Positions 35,693 through 48,345 of a stretch of DNA of 64,000 nt are shown here, piece after piece. The position numbers and the translations under genes are program-made. The stretch comes from Heterocephalus glaber (taxonomy: Eukaryota; Chordata; Mammalia; Rodentia; Bathyergidae): contig NW_004624848.1 in the NCBI RefSeq assembly GCF_000247695.1, positions 995,300 through 1,059,299 on the forward strand. Direction: 5' to 3'. The first letter of the stretch is position 1; every line of letters starts with the position of its first letter. Under the pieces are notes generated by a model, which ran no database searches, was not told the origin of the DNA, and saw only the letters and a program-made list of their open reading frames with translations.

Positions 35693-36879
35693 CTTCAGCT
35701 TATTTTTCTTAGAAGGATATCTAAGCCATTAAATGGCTACTCAACTTCTTTGGAATCCACATCTGATTAGCACTTGAGGTCCTTTGTGCAGATTTATTTA
35801 CTTCAAGTTCACAAAGAGAAGATCAAAAGAAAACAAATAACATAATGGACAACTGTGTGATAGTACTGCAAGTAAAATTCAGCAGGGGACACTTGTGTGT
35901 CCACTATCAGGGCACAAAGACAACTCACAAATATTATGACTTAATTTGGCAATGAATGCTTCCCAGTATTTCCTTTCAAAGCTCTCACTAAATACTTAGC
36001 TTGTAACACAGTACCATATATAAAGATTTGGAACTTGGAACGAGGGTACTGCAATAGTGGGAACTGTAAAGAAAATGGACGCAAGACATAAAGGTAATCT
36101 GAACAAAGTCTTGTGGCTAGGGAGATCTTGCTGTTGTTGTTTTGACAAGGAGAAGAAATGTAAAGGAAACCTCCAAAGTCTAATCGTGGATGGCCCAGAA
36201 ATTGGTAATGCTGTTGAAAGAACCAGGAATTTAAATGAAATTGTCTGCGTTGGTGGAGAGAGGTGGGTTTGGGAAGTAGGGCGGATCTTTCAGCATCTTG
36301 GTGAAAAGTTTGATAGGAAGCCAGCCATGGGGTCTTGATTTGGGCATTACCTACATAGGAGTCATATTTCCATATGACTAAGCATGGGCAGTCATGGTGA
36401 AGGTATATTTTGTCTCTTCTATATGAATGTGTTCCAAAGTATAAAATGAGAATTTTGGAGAAAGTACCCAGACACGTTTCAACAAATGTTACTGAAAACA
36501 AAGCATTATATTGCAAGACATTTCAAGGTTGCTTTGCTTCAGTTTCTCTCTGAATGGAAAAATATCAGTATTTAAAATCAGATTCATCTGTTGTCACAGC
36601 AGTGTGGGAATTATAATATCACAGTCTTCATTGTTCAGTGTGGTACACCATCGGGTTATATATTGTTAGTGACAACAAAAACTATTGAATGTCCAATAGA
36701 AATGAAAATCCTTCCATTCCATTCTTACAGTGATCAGATGAAACAGAGAAAAACATTGGCTCTGTTGAAGTATCAACAGGAAAATAAAAGACATAAACAT
36801 CCCCCTGCAGCTTCTGGGTCATTTCATAGTTAAACTGTATAGGAAATGAGAGCTGAAAGAAACCACATTAAAATCCTTC
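35693..36879. other. Unassigned non-coding DNA
   Basis: Contains a 191-codon minus-strand open stretch (35941-36516) with no recognisable domain. It may be old retroelement DNA. Confidence 0.4.
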
Positions 36880-37045
36880 CCTTATCAGATCGTAAGCTGG
36901 GCAGAGGCCTGGCACCTGCAGGCTGCCACCCTTATTATGTGTAGCATTCTTCAGAGCCACGTAGAGATTGAAGGGATAAATACATTTACTGAGCTACGCT
37001 GTAACACTGGCAGATAACTCCTCACTCAATATAGAAACTCACTGC
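36880..37045. promoter_or_regulatory. Candidate conserved non-coding segment
   Basis: Repeat-free block with GATA-type sites (CTTATCAGATCG, AGATAACTCC), a CACCTGCAGG E-box and retained CpGs (CCACGTAGAG, CTACGCTG). Inferred regulatory candidate. Confidence 0.28.
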
Positions 37046-38025
37046 AAAAACTGAATAATGCTTCCTTTTATATATACTTACCATCTTTAAAAGGATACTT
37101 TTGATTACATTTGTGTCAAAGAGTTAGAAAAGACTATGTACATCAAAACTATTATACAACATCTTGGATAAATATCTAGTACTTATCTACTTCCCATCTA
37201 AGTGTAGGTAATTTTTACAGGAAGAAAGAGGGTTGGGGAAGAAATAGGATAAGAAAGTGACCTACATGGTTTTATTTTAAAGCAACAAAAGTACTTTTTA
37301 ATATCCTCCAAATCATTACATCTCCATTAAGGTCTTGAGGGCATAGTAAAGATAACTGTAGCCATCTGCAGCTGGCAGCCATGGCTCAGTCTCCAAGGAC
37401 TTGAAACCACTTTCAGCTTTTAATGCTACAATTTAATCTTCACCAACCTAGACATCATCACTATTCAAAGGGGAGTTTTACACTTCAAAACAATTTTCCA
37501 ACTTATGAAATCTATATAGATATAAAAAGACTGATTCACTTATTTCAAAAATCTCAACACCATTTGTGAGCAGCTCAGCAGCAAAGCAGTGTGGAAGGAA
37601 ATGTTGACTTAACTCAACCCAGTGCATTACACATTTTATTGGCAATATTTTATATTTTTTACAGATACACATCATGTGCAAGGGTAACAAGCACATCTTT
37701 GTGATAGCCTGTAATGTATGCAGAGTTAAGAAGACAAATTGGAAAGTTTTTTGTGATTTTGTTGATGGTGTAATTGTGAACTATTAAAAATGAGTTAACG
37801 GACAAAGAATAAATGCCTCCAAACCAACCATCAGTGACAGTGTGTAGCTCAGCCAAACACATCATCCTGGGTCTGATTTTCTTACTTTTTAGGTAAAGGT
37901 TTTGGCTTAGGAGATACCCAAGAGCATTTCCAATGATAACTTTTACAACATTCATGATTTTAATTCACTTTTTTTGTAATCACATGGAATTAGATTTCTT
38001 ACTTTTCTCATTGCAGAGACAAAAT
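37046..38025. other. Unique non-coding DNA
   Basis: No gene or named repeat recognised. Confidence 0.5.
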
Positions 38026-38029
38026 TCCA

Positions 38030-38330
38030 GACACCCAAAGTTAAAGGAGGAAAGCTTTTTTTGGCTCCCAGTTTGTAGAGGTTTCAGTCCATGGTCAGCT
38101 GGCTCCCAGGCAGAGGGGCATCACTGCGGAGAAACAGTCCATGGCAGGCTAGGGCAGGCAGAAGGCAGCAACAATCAACAAGCCTGTTTCTGTCGCTTAT
38201 ATGTTAACCAGGCTGCTCACCCTGACGGAAGGTCCCACCCTCGATCCCAGCATCACACACACTAGAGCCACCCATCTCCCAAAAGCCCCGTCTGTGACTG
38301 CTGGAGGCTCTCAGGAATATCTAGACATGA
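38030..38330 (-). repeat. MaLR-type LTR, minus strand
   Basis: Order AGGTTTCAGTCCATGGTCAG, GGCATCACTGCGGAG, AAGGTCCCACCCTCGATCC, CATCTCCCAAAAGCCCC and ACATGAGCTATAACATT is the antisense of an MST-like LTR common in mammals. Confidence 0.65.
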
Positions 38331-38713
38331 GCTATAACATTAGATAAAACAAATAAGTCATAAAATGCTATTGAAGCCTAGAAGTTGTTCATTTTCATAA
38401 ACTTTACTACAAGAACTAGAAATAATACCACCAGCCATAGGGTGGAGCCCACGTTTCCTCTCCAGCAGCCCTTGGATTTACTCCCTCCCCTCCAGCACAG
38501 GTCTAGATCTGCAGGTTCTCTTGGAAGGACCTTGCCGTTTTGGTCAGAAAGGTCCATACTCTTTCCCAGTAATGAAACGACGGAAGGAGACTTTTAAGTG
38601 AATGGATTTTAGAGCCTCAGTGTGCATGCCATTTTATAGCTACATAGACATCTTGGACCACTGTCTCGATGTGTTCATCACTTCATCCTCGACCACTTCT
38701 CTTAACAATGACC

Positions 38714-38800
38714 AGGGAGACAGTGCCGTCCAGTGGTTAAAGCTGTGCAGTACTTTGATCAAGTGAGCTTGACACTCTCACTGTATGTTATGTAAAGTAT
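38714..38800 (+). repeat. MIR fragment (5' part)
   Basis: CAGTGCCGTCCAGTGGTTAA followed by a diverged GGACTC...GACTGC-like stretch fits the MIR 5' half. Confidence 0.45.
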
Positions 38801-39994
38801 AATCCTTACTCTCCAAACTCGCAGAAGTGGGAAAAATCATACACTTGTGGTTGTGCAGAATTTGGAGTGAAAACATTCCATCTTAGAGGTCGGGAGTTGA
38901 GTGGGAGATGAAAACCACCGGAGACCTGCAGAGTTGCACTGTCCACTGCAGCAGCAGCACAGCGACAGAGCACGACCACCAAAGGAAAGCAAAAGAAGCA
39001 GCTGGTATGTCGGGATTGGATATGAAGCAGAATCCAAGGCCACATTTTAATAAAAGTTAATAGTTCAGAGATATCTGTGGCACAATTTCATTTTTATTCA
39101 CAGGTGGCGAAGTGCAGTATATACTTTGCAAAAGTTGCAACAATTTAGAATGATTTATTGATGACTGAATTTTAAAATATTTTCCTAGTCTTTGATTCTG
39201 TCAGAGAACTTGGAATGAAGCTGAGGTCTAGTGGGTCCCAAACAGAGTGGCCTTGTCAGGGAGGGAATAGGCTGTCCATTGCTAATGTGTACAGTTCACA
39301 GGATGGAGAGTGTCAGGTTGATGTGCGTCAGACTGAGTCACTTTTGAAACACCTTAACACTCGTGGGTTCTGTTCTTACCTCCTTCTGTTCCTGTTGTTC
39401 TGGGGAAGATCCTAGCTACACGAATGTTGGTGCTAATCAGCAGTAGTACAATCAAGAGGTCTCAGTGACACATTATCCTAACTAGAGCTCACTTATACTA
39501 AGTTCTTCCTACTTGAGGAATTCAAGAGTGTCATTCAGGATGCTAATCACACACCACCCTATAGAATTTTTTAAGTATGTTCTTACTGACTCTTGCCACA
39601 TAAGGACACTGATAATAAATGTAGTTAAACGCAGAACACAGTTAAACTAGTTGGAATAAATCTAACCACTTGATTTAGAGTATTTCATTTTGATTACTAA
39701 TTACCATGTAATTTAAAAGACTATTAGATTGACATTGCATGGAATTACATACTTGTAACTTTTCTTAAATGGAGAAACAGAGCATTATCCTTTTTTCAAG
39801 TTGAATTTGCTTTCCAAAATATTGAAATACTTTAAAAATGCGTGTAATATGTATGTTGTGGAGCAAAATAATGAAAGGAACAATTGTGAACTTAACAATG
39901 AAATTTAGATATTACCACATTTGTTGCTCTGCCACTATCCTGGTTCTTCCCATTCTCAGAAATAAATGATTGTGTTTCTAAACTTTCTCTGTCT
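38801..39994. other. Unique non-coding DNA
   Basis: No gene supported. Overlapping minus-strand short open frames at 38806-39045 lack known domains. Confidence 0.45.
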
Positions 39995-40385
39995 TTTTAT
40001 TCTTTTTTTCTTTTTAAACTCTTTTATTGGTACATTTTTAGGTATACAATACATTTACGTTCATCATGGGAACTTGTACCTGTACATGATGCATCTTAGG
40101 TCTTATTTTTTTCCCCCGTCCCTGCCCTCCCTTCATCCCCCCCACCCCTCCCTAGGCTTTGTTTCCATTTTTTTCTCATACTTTTTCCTTTCCCTTCTTT
40201 CCTTTCCCCTACCCCTCCCACTTCTCCTTCCCCTTTGCACCTTTTCTTCCTATTTCACATTATCAATTATTCATTTGAATCCTTAGTTACACTTTCTGTT
40301 CCTCACACCAGAGAAACTATTCGGTATTTACACAGGTGTGTCCTATTTATTTCACCTAAGAGTATGGCCTCAATGTGCATAAAAA
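39995..40385 (-). repeat. 5'-truncated L1 3' end, minus strand
   Basis: A T-rich start (complement of an A tail), CTTTTATTGGTACATTTTT, ATCATGGGAACTTGTACC, then a long C/T-rich tract and TTATTTCACCTAAGAGTATG follow the antisense of a rodent L1 3' UTR. The 106-codon plus-strand open frame here is low-complexity and not a gene. Confidence 0.65.
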
Positions 40386-40789
40386 ATAGTAATCAGAACA
40401 GTATATGTTACAATGTATTCACATATGTAATAGAGAAGTTCTCTAAAGAGAGAACAATGCATAGAAAGAAATGGAGTATTTAAAATGCCATGTAAAGTAA
40501 GTAATTTTTTTTCAAGTAAACATCTGGCCCTTTGCAATAGATTTTAAAATTTAGCTAAGACCAAAAGTATAGTAAGCCAAATTCAAAATACTTTTTTAAA
40601 TAGTTTATTCTATTAACATGAATAGGCCTTAAATTCTTCAGTCTGGAAACTATATTATGGGAGCAATGAGCATGCTGAATTTCAAAATATTTCCTTCAAT
40701 GAAGAAGACTTTAAAAACACTTTAAGAAGTAGACATATCAGTAAATCACAGACACTATAATTCCTAAGTGGCAAAGAAATATAAACTTG

Positions 40790-40815
40790 TGTGTGCGTGC
40801 ATGCACGCATGTGTG
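40790..40815. repeat. Alternating purine-pyrimidine (TG/CG/CA) tract
   Basis: GTGTGTGCGTGCATGCACGC followed by ATGTGTGT, a short Z-DNA-prone self-complementary stretch. Confidence 0.7.
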
Positions 40816-41010
40816 TCCAAACCTTCACAAGGGCAGGTTTGGCTCAGTGGGGTTTATCGTGTCACAGATATGAAGCATTTGCTCCCTACTGTGCAGTAGC
40901 CCCCAAGAACCTGTAACTGGGAATTGCTGGCACCTGAAACACCTTCTTTGGCCTCTGCTTCTGAGCAGCATCTCTCATTTCAATCTAAAACTGGTCGACA
41001 AAATCTGATT

Positions 41011-41094
41011 TTTTGGGGGGTGTACTGGGGATTGAACTCTGGACCTTGCGCTTGCAAGGCAGGCGGCGGAACCACTGAGCTAAATCCCCAGCCC
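41011..41094 (-). repeat. ID SINE, minus strand, well preserved, C-run linker
   Basis: The complement reads GGGGCTGGGGATTTAGCTCA, centre GGTTCCGCCGCCTGCC, B box GTTCAATCC and then six C before the A tail. Both Pol III boxes are intact and the CpGs CCGCCGCC and AAGCGCAAGG persist, so this is probably the youngest ID here. Target duplication: ACAAAATCTGATTT (left) and CACAATCTGATTT (right). Confidence 0.95.
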
Positions 41095-42915
41095 CACAAT
41101 CTGATTTATTTTCAGTTTACACATCTTTCCACTAGAAATCTTGCGTTTACTCACCATGATGCCTCAGATGAATTTGCTGAGCATTGTGTGTCATACTGTA
41201 TGACATGTCAGTCACGTAATTTGTCCATATTTCCACTGAGTCATTCAACTTTGCTTACTTTGTTCCTATATTTTTACACGTATTAAGAAGTTAATATTTT
41301 GACATGTGCTATTTTATCCTTTGTGGCTAGGAAATTTTAATAACATTAAGTGAACATATTCTAAATTACTCTAAGTAGTTTGACCCACCTCTGTTCTTTA
41401 TATAATATTTATAGTTAGAACAAGTTTTGCTACCTGTCATTTAGATTTTTTCTTCTTTTGATCTATAAAAATTAGCATAAAGAAATTATCTACATAATTT
41501 AACCCAATGTCTATATTAACACATTGACATAATTATTGGAAAAGGTAAATGTGAAATCTACATACCACTTACTTGTAAAAAATGTTATTCAAATGTTCAC
41601 ATACCAATTTGGAATTCTCTTTATTATCAATTACGAAAACGAACAACAGTGACTCTGTACAAGTTCTCATCATATTAGAAATTAAATTTTTAAACACGTC
41701 AGAATTCAAAATATACATTGGAAACCAGTGAAATTGGGGCTGGTATTAGTGAAGGCCTATTTTGTGGTAAAATATCCATCAGGACAGAGAGAACGCAGTA
41801 GCCAGGCTTCAAGGATGACTTTCTGTTCCCGGAAGGATGAACCCTGAAAGTGATATCTAACCCTTCAAAGTGGAAGAAATAAAAGGTACATTGAAATTTG
41901 GATAGAGCTATTATTTCTATTACCATAAATTGTTCAGGTTAATAATTGTATAATAAGTTTAAAATTATTAGACTCAGTAAAACCTAGTTTCACATTAAAT
42001 GTTTTTGTTACAATGTTTAATATTAAAATACATTCTCTCTATATACACTTGTTAACTGCATATATATTTAATATATATTAAAGTTGAGTTAATTACATGG
42101 ATAATTCAAGCAAGAAATTCTCAATTCTGCTGAGCTGCATTCATCTATCATCTTAAAAATACAAAATTAGATGTTTCTTTGCATATATAAATATTTATAG
42201 CATACATTAAAATCTTTAAAATTTCGTTTCTAACTTTAATCTGCTAAAATAAACCAGAAGATATAAAGGAAATAAAAGTTTGTCTTTTTTGACTAGTTCA
42301 GAACTGAGAAGGGCAGCTCTGAAAAGACATGGAAAGGCATCAGAGAGAAGGTACTGTCACAAGGCGGGGACAGAGTCCTTCTGAAGACATCCAGCAGAAT
42401 GGATGGCAAGAAAGCCAACACACTCAGGTTAAGCACTTTGTCCTGTGATTCTCAGCCCATGAGCCTGCTGGCTGCTGTGTACAGATGTGCAGGAGCTCCC
42501 TGCAGGTTCGTGAGAAGTGGGAGTGGTTCACCATCTGGACTTCGATCTAACTAAGGGCCAAACAGAATGCCTCAGTTGAAGCAAGAGGTGGCCAGGTTCA
42601 GCATTACAAGAAAAGAATCATTCAAGAATACTCAGGAAAACAGGCTTCTTTAGAAAACAATTTTGTGTCTGGAAATATGTTTCTCCCTAAATCCCAGGCA
42701 TCTTGAAGCTTATTTTTCTATGCTGGAAGGTAGTGAAAATTTCATTTTCCATCTTATATACAATGAAACACACACACAAAATAAAGATTATACAGACCAT
42801 GGAATAAATGTTTAAATATTGACTTTTAAAGGACAACCAAATATGTGGACAGAGAAAATCAGATATATTTTACCAGTAGATGAACATGGACTAAACCCAG
42901 TGATTTAAAGAAAAA
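41095..42915. other. Unique non-coding DNA
   Basis: AT-rich with no recognised gene or repeat. Confidence 0.5.
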
Positions 42916-42918
42916 CAC

Positions 42919-43282
42919 TGTTTTGGTTCGAATGTGCCTGTCCTCTCTGAAGCACATGCGGAAATCTGATGGCCACTCTGGCGGTGCTGGCAGGGAGGCT
43001 GCTGGGAGGTGGTGTCTGAGCTGGGCACAGAGCCGAGAAGACAGATCCATGCCTTCCTCGTGAGAACAGCTTGGCTCTCTGCAGTCACTGGACTTTGGGC
43101 CCTTTCTGTCCTGCACAAGGCACCTTGCCCTTCTGCTTTCTGCCATGATGGAGGCAGTGCAGGCCCTAGGCATTGCTCCTGTCTGATCTTGTCAGCCTGC
43201 AAGACCTTGAGCCGAAGTCATTTTCCATCTAAATAAATACTCGCCCTCAGATATTCTGTTATAGTCTAAAAATGCACTAAGA
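42919..43282 (+). repeat. MaLR-type solo LTR, plus strand
   Basis: Starts TGTTTTGGTTCGAATGTGCC. Then come GGGAGGTGGTGTC, CGTGAGAACAGCTTGGCTC, TTCTGCCATGATGG, TGAGCCGAAGTCATTTTCC and AATAAA at 43232-43237, and it ends ATTCTGTTATAGTC then AAAATGCACTAAGAC. This is the full order of an MST-like LTR (about 364 bp) with no internal region attached. Confidence 0.8.
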
Positions 43283-44369
43283 CTCTCAATTATTACATAT
43301 CAAGAAGAAAATCTGACAAGAAGACACAGACAAACTGAAAAAAATAAGGAAGAACATCCCAAGAAAATGTAAAAAGGAAAGTAGGACCTTGAGTTTACTA
43401 TCAAGGTAGTCTGGAATCAGTGCTAAAGTAGCAAATATGAATTCTCAAATGGTGTGTTGGGTAATCCATTGCACAATCTTGTATCTTTGGACCCCAAAAT
43501 GCATTAGCAATTTTAACATGAAAATGACAGGAAGTGAGAGATGACAGAATGATACTGTTTCTAAGATACATCAGCTGATCTGAGTTGATAACAGATCTAG
43601 TGGACACAGAACAAGGAGGAAAAAAATAGAAATTACAAATATATATCATTGATGTACATGGGAAAGTAACTTGGAAAGAACACTAGATTAATTTAAAGTA
43701 TACCTATTAAAAATGCAACTTATTCACCAAAAGGAACCATAAATTAAGCTACAAGAAAAGTCACTGTGTAAAATCCCATACATCTCCCTTATAGTATCAT
43801 GCAGAATAATTTCACTATCTGAAAATTTCCCACCTATTCATTTATTTACTAAATACAAATGACCCAAAAAGTGCAGATAAAGCATTATGAACATAAATCT
43901 ATAAAGCTGGAAATTAATAATAAATTAAATAATAATAAATTAATAATAAAATTATTATTTTAAATATTTAGTCCCAAAGATGAAAGCAAAACTAAAATGA
44001 CAAGATAAACAATAAAAACTAATAGTATGGAGGTACTCTATGTCATGAGGACTAGGCTACAACTAAAAGTATAAATTAACTTTACTAGATACTTATTAAC
44101 ACTAATAAAAAAGTGAAAGTAAATTAGCAAAGTTGGGATAGCAGTAAAAAATTTTTAAAGAGTTATGACTAGAAGGAATTGCTAAATTAGAAAGATGAAG
44201 AATATGGAAGTCAAAAAATTCTTGATGAGTTTGGGAATACATTAATAAAAAGGTAAATCTATTAAGCAAATATTTAATCTAATCAAGGAAATCAGTACTA
44301 AGAGCTCATAATAAATAATTATATATGGAAAAATAATAAATAGCCATTTTGCTCAATTTTAGGAAATCA
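43283..44369. other. AT-rich non-coding DNA
   Basis: Includes an AATAAT-rich tract at 43905-43972. Possibly decayed L1 toward the right, not provable by eye. Confidence 0.4.
43905..43972. repeat. (TAA)n-like low-complexity tract
   Basis: Imperfect AATAATAAATT repeats. Confidence 0.7.
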
Positions 44370-44796
44370 GATTTGAAATTTTGTATGTAATGGATATTTC
44401 TTTTATATTCAAACTAAACCAGACCCTGTAGGATGTAAAAAATGTTACCCAAAAATTACCAGAGAAGAAAGAGAGAGCTGTCAGAAACTACCTCCCCCAA
44501 ATCACATGCCCTAGAGGATTTTTGAGTAGTCTGTCCAATATATGAAGGTTGTACAACTATTAACTAATTCCAGGGAAAGAAACAAAATATAAGTTTTTCA
44601 AATTATTTTCATGAAGCAAAAAAAAGGAAAATGTTAACTAATCAGGTTAAACAGCAGATAAAAATAGCAAAGATGAGATCAATAAAAGATTATTCAACAG
44701 ATGCTGTTGTACAATTGGCTTACCCACGTATACAGATTAAATTTGAATCTCAACCTCATACCAGAACAAACTTTCAAATGCATTAAAATTTAAGTG
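44370..44796 (+). repeat. L1 ORF2 fragment, plus strand
   Basis: TTCAACAGATGCTGTTGTAC, ACAATTGGCTTACCCACG and ACCTCATACCAGAACAAAC follow an ORF2 C-terminal segment. The part to the left is more decayed. Confidence 0.5.
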
Positions 44797-44892
44797 TAGG
44801 GTCAGGGATTTAGCTCAGCGATTCTACCGCCTGCCTCCCAAGCACAAGGTCCTGAGTTCCATCCCCAGTAACAAAACAAACAAACAAACAAA
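44797..44892 (+). repeat. ID SINE
   Basis: GGGTCAGGGATTTAGCTCAG to CCATCCCCAGTAAC with a (CAAA)n tail. The B box is GTTCCATCC. It inserted in an L1 fragment. Confidence 0.92.
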
Positions 44893-45125
44893 ATTAAATC
44901 ATAAAAAGCACTACCTAATTAAATACAAGTGCCAAATTCCAATAGAAAAATGGACACAAAGCTCAAGTTTTAGACCATCCTCAAATAGTCCAAAGGCAAT
45001 GGTGGAGGTTAGGTGTCAATCTGTTCATCAGACCTATGGGATAGGGTGAAGAAAAGAATGCACAGTTAAAATACAGACCTCAGAAGTGGTCACATAAAGC
45101 TCAATTATCTCTAAAAGTGCATGTA

Positions 45126-45210
45126 GGGCCTGGGGCTTTAGCTCAGTGGCACCATGCCTGCCTTGCAAACACAAGGTCCTGAGTTCAATCCCCGGTACCA
45201 AAAAAAAAAG
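45126..45210 (+). repeat. ID SINE with perfect 13-bp target duplication
   Basis: GGGCCTGGGGCTTTAGCTCA to CAATCCCCGGTACC with a pure A tail. AAAAGTGCATGTA occurs at 45113-45125 and 45206-45218. The centre GGCACCATGCCTGCC is shared with 6257. The A box (TTTAGCTCAGTGG) and B box (GTTCAATCC) look intact. Confidence 0.95.
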
Positions 45211-45218
45211 TGCATGTA

Positions 45219-46450
45219 AGCAATAAATATTGTTTTTACTCAAAATATGCCCAAATTCTGCATGGCATACAATTCTATATCATCTCTATGAAATATGCAA
45301 TTCTCTATCACAGTTAAAGATGGCTACATGCATGGGCACGGTCATTTTACCTAGATGTGGAATATTCCATGAAACATACCTTTTCTAAAATAAACTCCTT
45401 GTTGATCATCTCAAATTCAAATTTAACTAGGTGTCTAGTTTTTATTAGTACTGAACCTAGTAACCCTGTTGTCTGATTGCTTTTCTGTCTCTCTGAGTCT
45501 ATTATAGGATATTTCTTCATTCTCACCCCAGTAGACATGACCCTAGGAAGAAAACATTTCTTCTCCACTGAGACAGTGAGCAAGGAAGGAGGAGAGTCAT
45601 AATAAGGAAAGAAAGCCAGTGTGGCTGGAAAGAAGCCAAAGGAGAGAAGAGGGACCTAAAGAAATCTTAGTAATTTCATCATATAATGTGCAGTTGATTT
45701 ACTGGAGTATAAAATGTTAGTGTTGGAAGTAGACTAAGTTAGACGGAAAAATTAAAATGACTTCCAGAACGAAAGAAACCAAATCAAAGAGATCTCAAGG
45801 GATATTAGTGAAATCCTGTGTGAAACATGTCATGGGAGCTAACATGAATTATTTTTATATATACCATACAGGTGCCAATGATCATGATTCAGACCAATTT
45901 TTCTAAATGCCTCTGTCCTGTGGAACTACTGATTTTTTGAAAATGGAAGTAAAGCATCATAGCAATGCTTTCACATTTTTCCCATTCTTTCATCATGACA
46001 CTTTAGACAACTGTCTACATTTCATTTCCAATGTACTAAGACACATAAAGTCAACTACACTGGAACTTCAGCAACTGTGTTGAGGAGCAATCCTATCGAA
46101 AAACTAAATAGGTTGAAACATGAAATAATTAATTCTAAAAGACACAACAATTCAAAATCACAATATTATTGGCATCATTAAATTGATTTATATGACCAAC
46201 ATTATATCCCAGAAGTCCATATTTGATGTCCAAATATACAATGATGAACATATAATGCAAACATTAAAATAGGGAAGTGCTGAAGGAGTCCAGGGGATGC
46301 AAATAGGTCACAAGTACGGTTCTGGGGGCTAATTTCAGCCCCAGCTTTCAGATGCTAATTTGTCTTTTATTCTATGTTGAGATTAAACTGAGCATAGGCA
46401 AGGACCGCAGTAGGGACCCTAATAGGAAGGCTTTGAAACCCTTCTGTCAG
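45219..46450. other. Unique non-coding DNA
   Basis: No recognised gene or repeat. Confidence 0.5.
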
Positions 46451-46454
46451 GAGG

Positions 46455-46760
46455 GAGGTGATGGCAGCCTGTCTGGGTAACAGCAGAAGAAATGCTGACT
46501 TAGTCGCTTTCTCCTCTGAAACATGGAAGCAGCATGGTGGAAGGGCCTGGTAGGGAAAAGTGGCTCACATCGTGGTGGCCAGGAAGCCAGGAATGAAGCA
46601 AGACGGAAGGGAGAGATCCTCTTCTGGGTCACACCCCAGGGATGCCCTCTTCTGACAGGTCCCACCTCCTAACTGGAAGTGAGTGACGGCTCCATTTCAG
46701 TCACCTTCTGAAAGCACATGACTCCTTTACGTCTGACAATAGCTACACCACAACAAATGC
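46455..46760 (-). repeat. MaLR-type LTR, minus strand
   Basis: AGCAGCATGGTGGAAGGGCC, CGTGGTGGCCAGGAAGCC, TCCCACCTCCTAACTGGAAG and TCAGTCACCTTCTGAAAGC follow antisense MaLR LTR order. Confidence 0.6.
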
Positions 46761-46809
46761 CTTTCCTCAGAATGATATGACACAAATATATGAACCTAAC
46801 AATACTTTT

Positions 46810-46893
46810 TTGGGGGGTGGTACCAGGGATGGAACTCAGGTCCTTGTTCTTGCGCAGCTGGCGGAGAAACCACTGAGCTAAATCCCCGCCCCC
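46810..46893 (-). repeat. ID SINE, minus strand, C-run linker
   Basis: The complement starts GCGGGGATTTAGCTCAGTGG, ends CCATCCCTGGTACC, and has six C before the A tail, as in the copy at 41011. Target duplication CTAACAATACTTTT / CTAAGAATACTTTT, one mismatch. Confidence 0.93.
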
Positions 46894-46907
46894 CTAAGAA
46901 TACTTTT

Positions 46908-48109
46908 AATATTTTAATTTATCTAAACTGACAGTCATAAAAATGCAGTTATCCTTAATTTGGCTCAACCTCCTCCAAAAAAGTCTCATGACTTATAACT
47001 GTTTGTCATCCTATAGAAAGCACGAAGCAAAAACAAAACCTTTTTCTTTCAAATCGAGGCATTTTCCCATCATGCCGTTCCACGCATGATGAGACTTCCA
47101 ATGACTGCATTTTAGAGATGAATAAAAGGGCTCTCAGGGGTCCCGTGGGATACTAGAGAAGTCTACCACACTGCTTTTCATTTTACCTCTGAACAAAACA
47201 GCTGTGTTTCCAAAAGCATACACCACTGAAATTCACATTCATTTTTCTGAGAGATGAGCCATGAAGTTCGTGTTTCTTGGCACTTCTTTTTCTGAAGGAT
47301 GTCATTATTTAATCATTAAAATAAAAGCCGATGACCCATTTTTGCTTTCATGTAACTCTTTTTCCCCAATTCTAGCTTTTTTCTGTGACCATGATTTAGA
47401 GCTTGCATATTTGGCTTGTATTATCCTTAATTTCCTTCTTAGTTGAATTAGTACATGTGCACGAAGAGTCTGTTAGGTTTATGACTTGTAAGAGAAAGAG
47501 CCAGCCTGCTTCCTTACTTTGCCTTGTTTTTTCCCCAGTACAACTATTTACAGCCTTTTCCTCTAATTATTTAGTCCTATGTCTCTAAATAACATGTTTG
47601 TATGGCTAACTTTTCTTTGTAAGTTTTAGGTATTGTTTACGCTCTTTTCAAAAAAGAAAACTAAGTGCATATCCCTCTTCTCCCGAGTCTGGATTCTCCA
47701 GGGACCCCATTGTATTCTTTGAAGGATGCTTCCTTTATGTAACCGCAACTGAGTCAGCATTGTGAATTTACGTTACTGTTCCTCGTGACTGATACATCTA
47801 GTTTGAATGTTTTCTAATATCTGCTTCTTTTCCTTCACAATGATTCATTTTCTTTGAAATTAATGAAGTTGATTTCTTCCCACCTATTGAGTTATCTGTA
47901 ATTCAAACCCCACTCTCCCAGGTTTTGTTAATTTCTCTTAATATGTTCAAACCCAGAATCTGTTGTGTCTCACTGATGAAATCAACCCCAAAGGCTTCCT
48001 TCCGCTTCCCTTTGTCAGGATACAAAACCCCCTGACCTCAGAATTCCCTTCCCTATCATCTTAGGAATTCACTTCTTTCTCCCTTTTTGTGTTCTTCATT
48101 TTCTAGAAC
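46908..48109. other. Non-coding DNA
   Basis: No gene recognised. It may include very old L1 toward the right. Confidence 0.4.
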
Positions 48110-48345
48110 TTCTGGTCTTTCATCTTTTTTTTTCTGTGAGCTTCCTGATAACACTGTAGGGAAAATCAATCTTCTTAGTCTTTAAATGTCTAAAAAATAT
48201 ACTTATCCTGTCTTGTTTGGGTGATATTTTTGATTGCTTATGAAATTCTGTGCTAGAACTCATTTGTTCAGGATTTTAAAGGCATTGTTCATTTATCTTG
48301 CCGTTTCCTACTTTGTTGACAAGAAGACCTATATTAGTTTGGGTT
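48110..48345 (-). repeat. Ancient L1M/HAL1-like fragment, minus strand
   Basis: ATTCTGTGCTAGAACTCATT, TTTAAAGGCATTGTTCATT and TGCCGTTTCCTACTTTGTTG correspond to the antisense 5' region of old L1 and HAL1 elements (a GATATAGAATTCTTGG, CCACTGCCTTCTGG series). Confidence 0.45.

Noticed and set aside
35941..36516. 191-codon open frame, minus strand
   Set aside because: No recognisable domain, and it is surrounded by retroelement DNA. A run this long can occur by chance in 64 kb, so I did not call a gene.
39966..40286. 106-codon hydrophobic open frame resembling a membrane protein
   Set aside because: It translates the pyrimidine-rich complement of an L1 3' UTR.
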